This document shows positions 63,359 to 64,000 of a stretch of DNA of 64,000 bases, one piece after another. Location of the stretch: the NCBI RefSeq assembly GCF_026151205.1, contig NC_087081.1, forward strand, positions 4,645,246 through 4,709,245. Reading direction: 5' to 3'. Under the pieces are notes generated by a model. The model did no database searches, was not told the DNA's origin, and saw only the letters and a program-made list of their open reading frames with translations. Every line of letters begins with the position of its first letter. The first letter of the stretch is position 1. Origin of the DNA: Bolinopsis microptera. Taxonomy: Eukaryota; Ctenophora; Tentaculata; Lobata; Bolinopsidae. Both the position numbers and the translations under genes were made by a program.

Positions 63359-64000
63359 CAAAATTAATGTTTAATCCTAAGTCTTAGCATGTGACGTGTA
63401 TATATTTAAATATCAATTTCAAATATAAAGTTTTGAGAATACTTAAGCATCGAGTTAAGGTAGAGCACATTCCCGAATAAAAAGGATACCTACCATTCAG
63501 TCCACCAGCGTTCTATAACTTTTTCTTCCCCGACAAAATCCCAGCAAATATTTCGTCAAAATACTTTTTATCACGAGATGACTCTCCCTGATACGTTATG
63601 ATATAGTACAACAGGATGGGGTCTTCGTGATACCTATCTTTGTGATAACTTACATGCTAAATAAAAGCTGGTTAAATGTTTTGGTGATAAATTTACAAAC
63701 ATTTTCAACAAATCACCAGACTAACAAACAGTCCTACAAAATTAACGCAATTGTAAGTAAATTTTTGATAGCTTTAACACTGTCATAAAGCGAATGATAT
63801 TTTAAAACATATCTATGTAATGATCTTATATCTTAGTGTTCACGAGGCTACAGCAAACATTATTTGATTTTATAGACCTAAATAGGTACCAGTTCTATAT
63901 GTAAATCAATATCCCATCCTACCAAGTTAATTCCTAGAATGACATGATTTTTATTTCTCTGTAATTTCTCTGGTAATATTCAGAGTTACCTAGTTTTATC
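63359..64000. other. No gene seen
   Basis: AT-rich end of the window. Confidence 0.5.

Overview
The window is almost certainly nuclear DNA of a multicellular animal, probably an invertebrate. The evidence is a run of vertebrate-type TTAGGG telomere repeats inside the sequence, LINE-type and gag/protease-type retroelement relics, DNA-transposon-like inverted-repeat elements, a nucleosome-length satellite, many micro- and minisatellites, and no dense operon-like coding. The base composition is AT-rich. The lineage cannot be settled from the sequence alone; no taxon-specific gene was recognised.

Layout. 1-2.8 kb: three higher-order copies of an ACGTG-containing 17-bp minisatellite, then a foldback element with a telomeric core. 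2.8-7.7 kb: unremarkable AT-rich DNA with one CT microsatellite. 7.7-8.2 kb: an 18-bp minisatellite. 10.1-11.2 kb: the most promoter-like stretch, with a possible first exon and a nearby 84-codon open frame. 13.6-14.9 kb: a decayed gag/protease relic with an intact zinc knuckle. 18.1-25.7 kb: a small MITE-like hairpin, then a 2.6-kb polypurine tract lying between oppositely oriented copies of a ~171-bp satellite (about 1.5 monomers on the left, 24 on the right). 26.3-27.8 kb: a duplicated block of (CTCCTCCC)n, spacer and (GA)n. 31.8-32.2 kb: an almost perfect 12-bp array. 34.0-34.6 kb: a TTAA-flanked foldback element. 35.7-36.7 kb: a 43-bp array. 42.4-43.5 kb: a 5'-truncated LINE on the minus strand with a readable reverse-transcriptase C-terminal half, a (TTA)n tail and a putative 10-bp target-site duplication. 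43.7-44.2 kb: 38 units of 12 bp carrying 24 CACGTG palindromes. 45-58 kb: minisatellite after minisatellite (9, 14, 20, 14, 11, 18, 31 and ~22/176 bp). 58.2-58.3 kb: three CACGTG sites at helical-turn spacing. 58.9 kb: a second LINE 3' end. 60.3-61.0 kb: an unrecognised 95-codon frame and a 270-bp CT run. 62.2-63.4 kb: a 1.12-kb terminal-inverted-repeat element bounded by TA.

No intact conventional gene, tRNA or rRNA was found. The long open frames over the repeats exist because the repeat periods are multiples of three; they are not credible proteins. The only confident protein signals are the two LINE remnants and the gag/protease relic. The main biological interest is structural: the telomeric foldback, the inverted satellite with its polypurine centre, the E-box arrays, and long poly(C)/poly(G) runs in an AT-rich context that lacks long poly(A).
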